The position numbers and the translations under genes were made by a program. From CAZCBD01 sp964496755 (GTDB taxonomy: Bacteria > Bacteroidota > Ignavibacteria > Ignavibacteriales > Melioribacteraceae): 7,370 bases of DNA. Numbering within the stretch: the first letter of the stretch is position 1; every line of letters starts with the position of its first letter. Of the stretch, positions 6,447 through 7,370 are shown piece by piece. Under the pieces are notes generated by a model. That model was not told the DNA's origin. It made no database searches and saw only the letters and a list, made by a program, of their open reading frames with translations. The stretch covers positions 1 to 7,370 of the forward strand of contig CAZCBD010000141.1 in NCBI GenBank assembly GCA_964496755.1, in the 5' to 3' direction.

Positions 6447-6499
6447 ACAAATACAATCCCAAGTTATTTAGGGCTAAAGTATATTTTTTTTGTATTTGT
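6447..6499 (+). repeat. Inverted repeat after cheB (possible 3' RNA structure)
   Basis: ACAAATACAA (6447-6456) is the exact reverse complement of TTGTATTTGT (6490-6499). The 33-base interval holds a small CCC/GGG pairing (6458-6460 with 6471-6473) and an eight-base T-run (6484-6491) that overlaps the second arm. It begins 29 bases past the cheB stop. It could be a stem protecting or ending the cheB transcript, but the stem is AT-rich and the geometry is not that of a classic intrinsic terminator. Confidence 0.4.
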
Positions 6500-6563
6500 G
6501 AATTTTAATCTTAAACTATTCAACATCAAAAAAATAAATCTCAAAAAAAAATTGCATTATCGC

Positions 6564-6591
6564 TTGACATTTGTTGCCTTTTTTTTAAACT
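6564..6591 (+). promoter_or_regulatory. Candidate sigma70-like promoter upstream of the propeller gene
   Basis: A perfect TTGACA (6564-6569) is followed after 16 bases by TAAACT (6586-6591), which matches four of six -10 positions. Initiation near 6598 would give a leader of roughly 240 bases before the ATG at 6842, or a separate small transcript. The start point would fall within the first arm of the inverted repeat at 6594-6624. Confidence 0.4.
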
Positions 6592-6593
6592 AA

Positions 6594-6624
6594 ATTGTCA
6601 TTTTTATGGCTTTAATCTGACAAT
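6594..6624. repeat. Inverted repeat ATTGTCA/TGACAAT
   Basis: ATTGTCA (6594-6600) and TGACAAT (6618-6624) are perfect 7-bp inverted arms separated by 17 bases. The arms lie at the predicted start of transcription from the 6564-6591 promoter. They could be operator half-sites, with centres 24 bp apart, or a 5'-end hairpin of the transcript. A further TGACA occurs within the -35 element (6565-6569). Confidence 0.35.
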
Positions 6625-6761
6625 AAATAGGCAAAGGAAATTGGATTTAGGAAAATTCATAAAGTTAAAAATTATAAAAGCTGAAGTTAAAATGTGATTT
6701 CGTGTTATTGTAAAAGAACATTGATTTCTGAAAATATAATAAAAATACTGATTGCAGATTT

Positions 6762-6776
6762 ATATTCATTGAATAT
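6762..6776. repeat. 15-base palindrome upstream of the propeller gene
   Basis: ATATTCA (6762-6768), one central T, then TGAATAT (6770-6776) form a perfect palindrome about 65 bases before the start codon. It has the size of a dimeric repressor site, but in such AT-rich DNA it may be chance. Confidence 0.25.
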
Positions 6777-6841
6777 GTGAATAAGATTTAACAAAATTAT
6801 TCTTGGCTTCGATTAAATTAAAATTGTATGCGAGACGATAT

Positions 6842-7370
6842 ATGTTAAAAGTAATTATACTTTTTGTGTTAATAGTAAGTTCAGCAATATTTCTTTTTTC
6901 ACAAACAAAAAATGTAGAAAATATTTATAACAAAAGTAAAGAATCTGTGAATGCAAGGATATCTTTTAAAAAGGAATGTGAAATTGGAGGTGATGGTGAA
7001 GATGAAAATTATATTTTCGGTAAGATATCGGCAATTAGTCAGGATATAAATAACAATTTATATGTATTGGATTTCTTTGATTGTAAAATAAAAGTATATG
7101 ATAAAAACGGGAAGTTTATCAGGAATATAAGCAATAAAGGTGATGGCCCCGGAGAATTGAAAATGCCAATGGGTATGGCAATTATAAAGAATAAGTTGTA
7201 TGTCTCCGAGGCATTGACAAACCGGGTAAAAATTTTTGATTTAAATGGTAAATATGTTTCGTCATTTAAGACAAAAGTAAAACTTTTAGGGGATTTTTCT
7301 GTATTAGCTAACAGAAAATTAATTTGTATTAATTTTTCAACCGAAAAGGGGGAGAGGGATGTTCAATTAA
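6842..7370 (+). CDS. Exported 6-bladed beta-propeller (NHL-like) protein, N-terminal part
   Basis: The gene runs off the right edge; 176 residues are visible with no in-frame stop. Residues 1-20 form a Sec-type signal peptide: a lysine at position 3, a hydrophobic core LKVIILFVLIVSSAIFLF, then SQTK, with no lipobox cysteine, so a periplasmic or secreted protein is expected. The mature part shows two blade-like repeats, residues 62-96 (ISAISQDINNNLYVLDFFDCKIKVYDKNGKFIRNI) and 108-142 (ending NRVKIFDLNGKYVSSF). Each has the NxLYVxD/E, IKVYDxNGKFI pattern of NHL or 6-bladed propellers. The linker GDGPGEL (100-106) is typical of the '6-bladed beta-propeller' family common in Bacteroidota and relatives. 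Such proteins usually act as binding scaffolds; no ligand or catalytic site can be read here. The start was chosen because it begins the signal peptide; the upstream Shine-Dalgarno is poor. Confidence 0.8.
   Translation, partial: MLKVIILFVLIVSSAIFLFSQTKNVENIYNKSKESVNARISFKKECEIGGDGEDENYIFGKISAISQDINNNLYVLDFFDCKIKVYDKNGKFIRNISNKGDGPGELKMPMGMAIIKNKLYVSEALTNRVKIFDLNGKYVSSFKTKVKLLGDFSVLANRKLICINFSTEKGERDVQL

Larger units (their letters stand above)
6419..6841. other. 423-bp non-coding region with inverted repeats
   Basis: No credible gene is visible on either strand; stops are frequent, and the longest open stretches are AT-rich and lack start signals. What it does hold is a 10-bp inverted repeat just after cheB (6447-6499), an A-rich section (about 6526-6550), a promoter-like TTGACA/TAAACT pair (6564-6591), a 7-bp inverted repeat (6594-6624), and a short palindrome (6762-6776). 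A TATAAT at 6735-6740 has no matching -35. The region probably contains the cheB transcript end and the promoter and leader of the propeller gene, and could also encode a small RNA. Confidence 0.6.

Noticed and set aside
6694..6780. A 28-codon GTG-initiated open frame in the gap before the propeller gene
   Set aside because: It has no good ribosome binding site, no recognisable protein features and an AT-driven composition, and it is short enough to arise by chance.
1..7370. CRISPR array, tRNA gene, insertion sequence, phage or defence genes
   Set aside because: I saw no regularly spaced repeats, no tRNA-like cloverleaf with its conserved T-arm, no transposase or integrase motifs and no defence-protein domains. 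All long genes are accounted for by metabolic, modification or signalling families.

Overview
The window is AT-rich and holds seven protein genes, two of them cut by the window ends. There is no rRNA or tRNA gene, no insertion sequence and no CRISPR array. The mix suggests the Bacteroidota/Chlorobiota/Ignavibacteriota (FCB) group, most likely an Ignavibacteria-like bacterium: low G+C, a bacillithiol-type deacetylase (BshB1), a bacterial COG0731 radical SAM protein, and a secreted 6-bladed beta-propeller protein. Clear Shine-Dalgarno sequences before eno, glnA and bshB1 argue mildly against a typical Bacteroidia genome, where such sites are usually weak. This placement is inferred from protein character and was not tested by a search.

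Layout: (1) 1-541, minus strand, is the N-terminal 180 residues of GatB. (2) 689-1414, plus strand, is bshB1, divergent from gatB across a 147-bp AT-rich gap. (3) A strong hairpin at 1403-1426 sits between the convergent bshB1 and glnA and probably ends both transcripts. (4) 1444-2823, minus strand, is a type I glutamine synthetase. (5) 2983-4275, minus strand, is enolase, followed by two terminator-like hairpins in the 159-bp gap before glnA. (6) A 171-bp divergent region carries a good sigma70-like promoter for eno. (7) 4447-5391, plus strand, is a radical SAM protein with a C-terminal winged helix. After 49 bp comes (8) 5441-6418, a response-regulator/CheB methylesterase. (9) 6419-6841 is a 423-bp non-coding stretch with several inverted repeats and one promoter-like element. 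(10) 6842 to the end is the start of an exported beta-propeller protein.

Most of the window is housekeeping: tRNA-dependent amidation, thiol biosynthesis, nitrogen assimilation and glycolysis. These genes are single units rather than one operon. The radical SAM and CheB genes could be co-transcribed, but their functions do not obviously connect. I see no convincing new multi-gene system. The items most worth following up are the radical SAM protein, which resembles the wyosine enzyme but lacks its second-cluster cysteines; the CheB with no chemotaxis genes visible beside it and an unusual active-site loop; and the structured non-coding region at 6419-6841.
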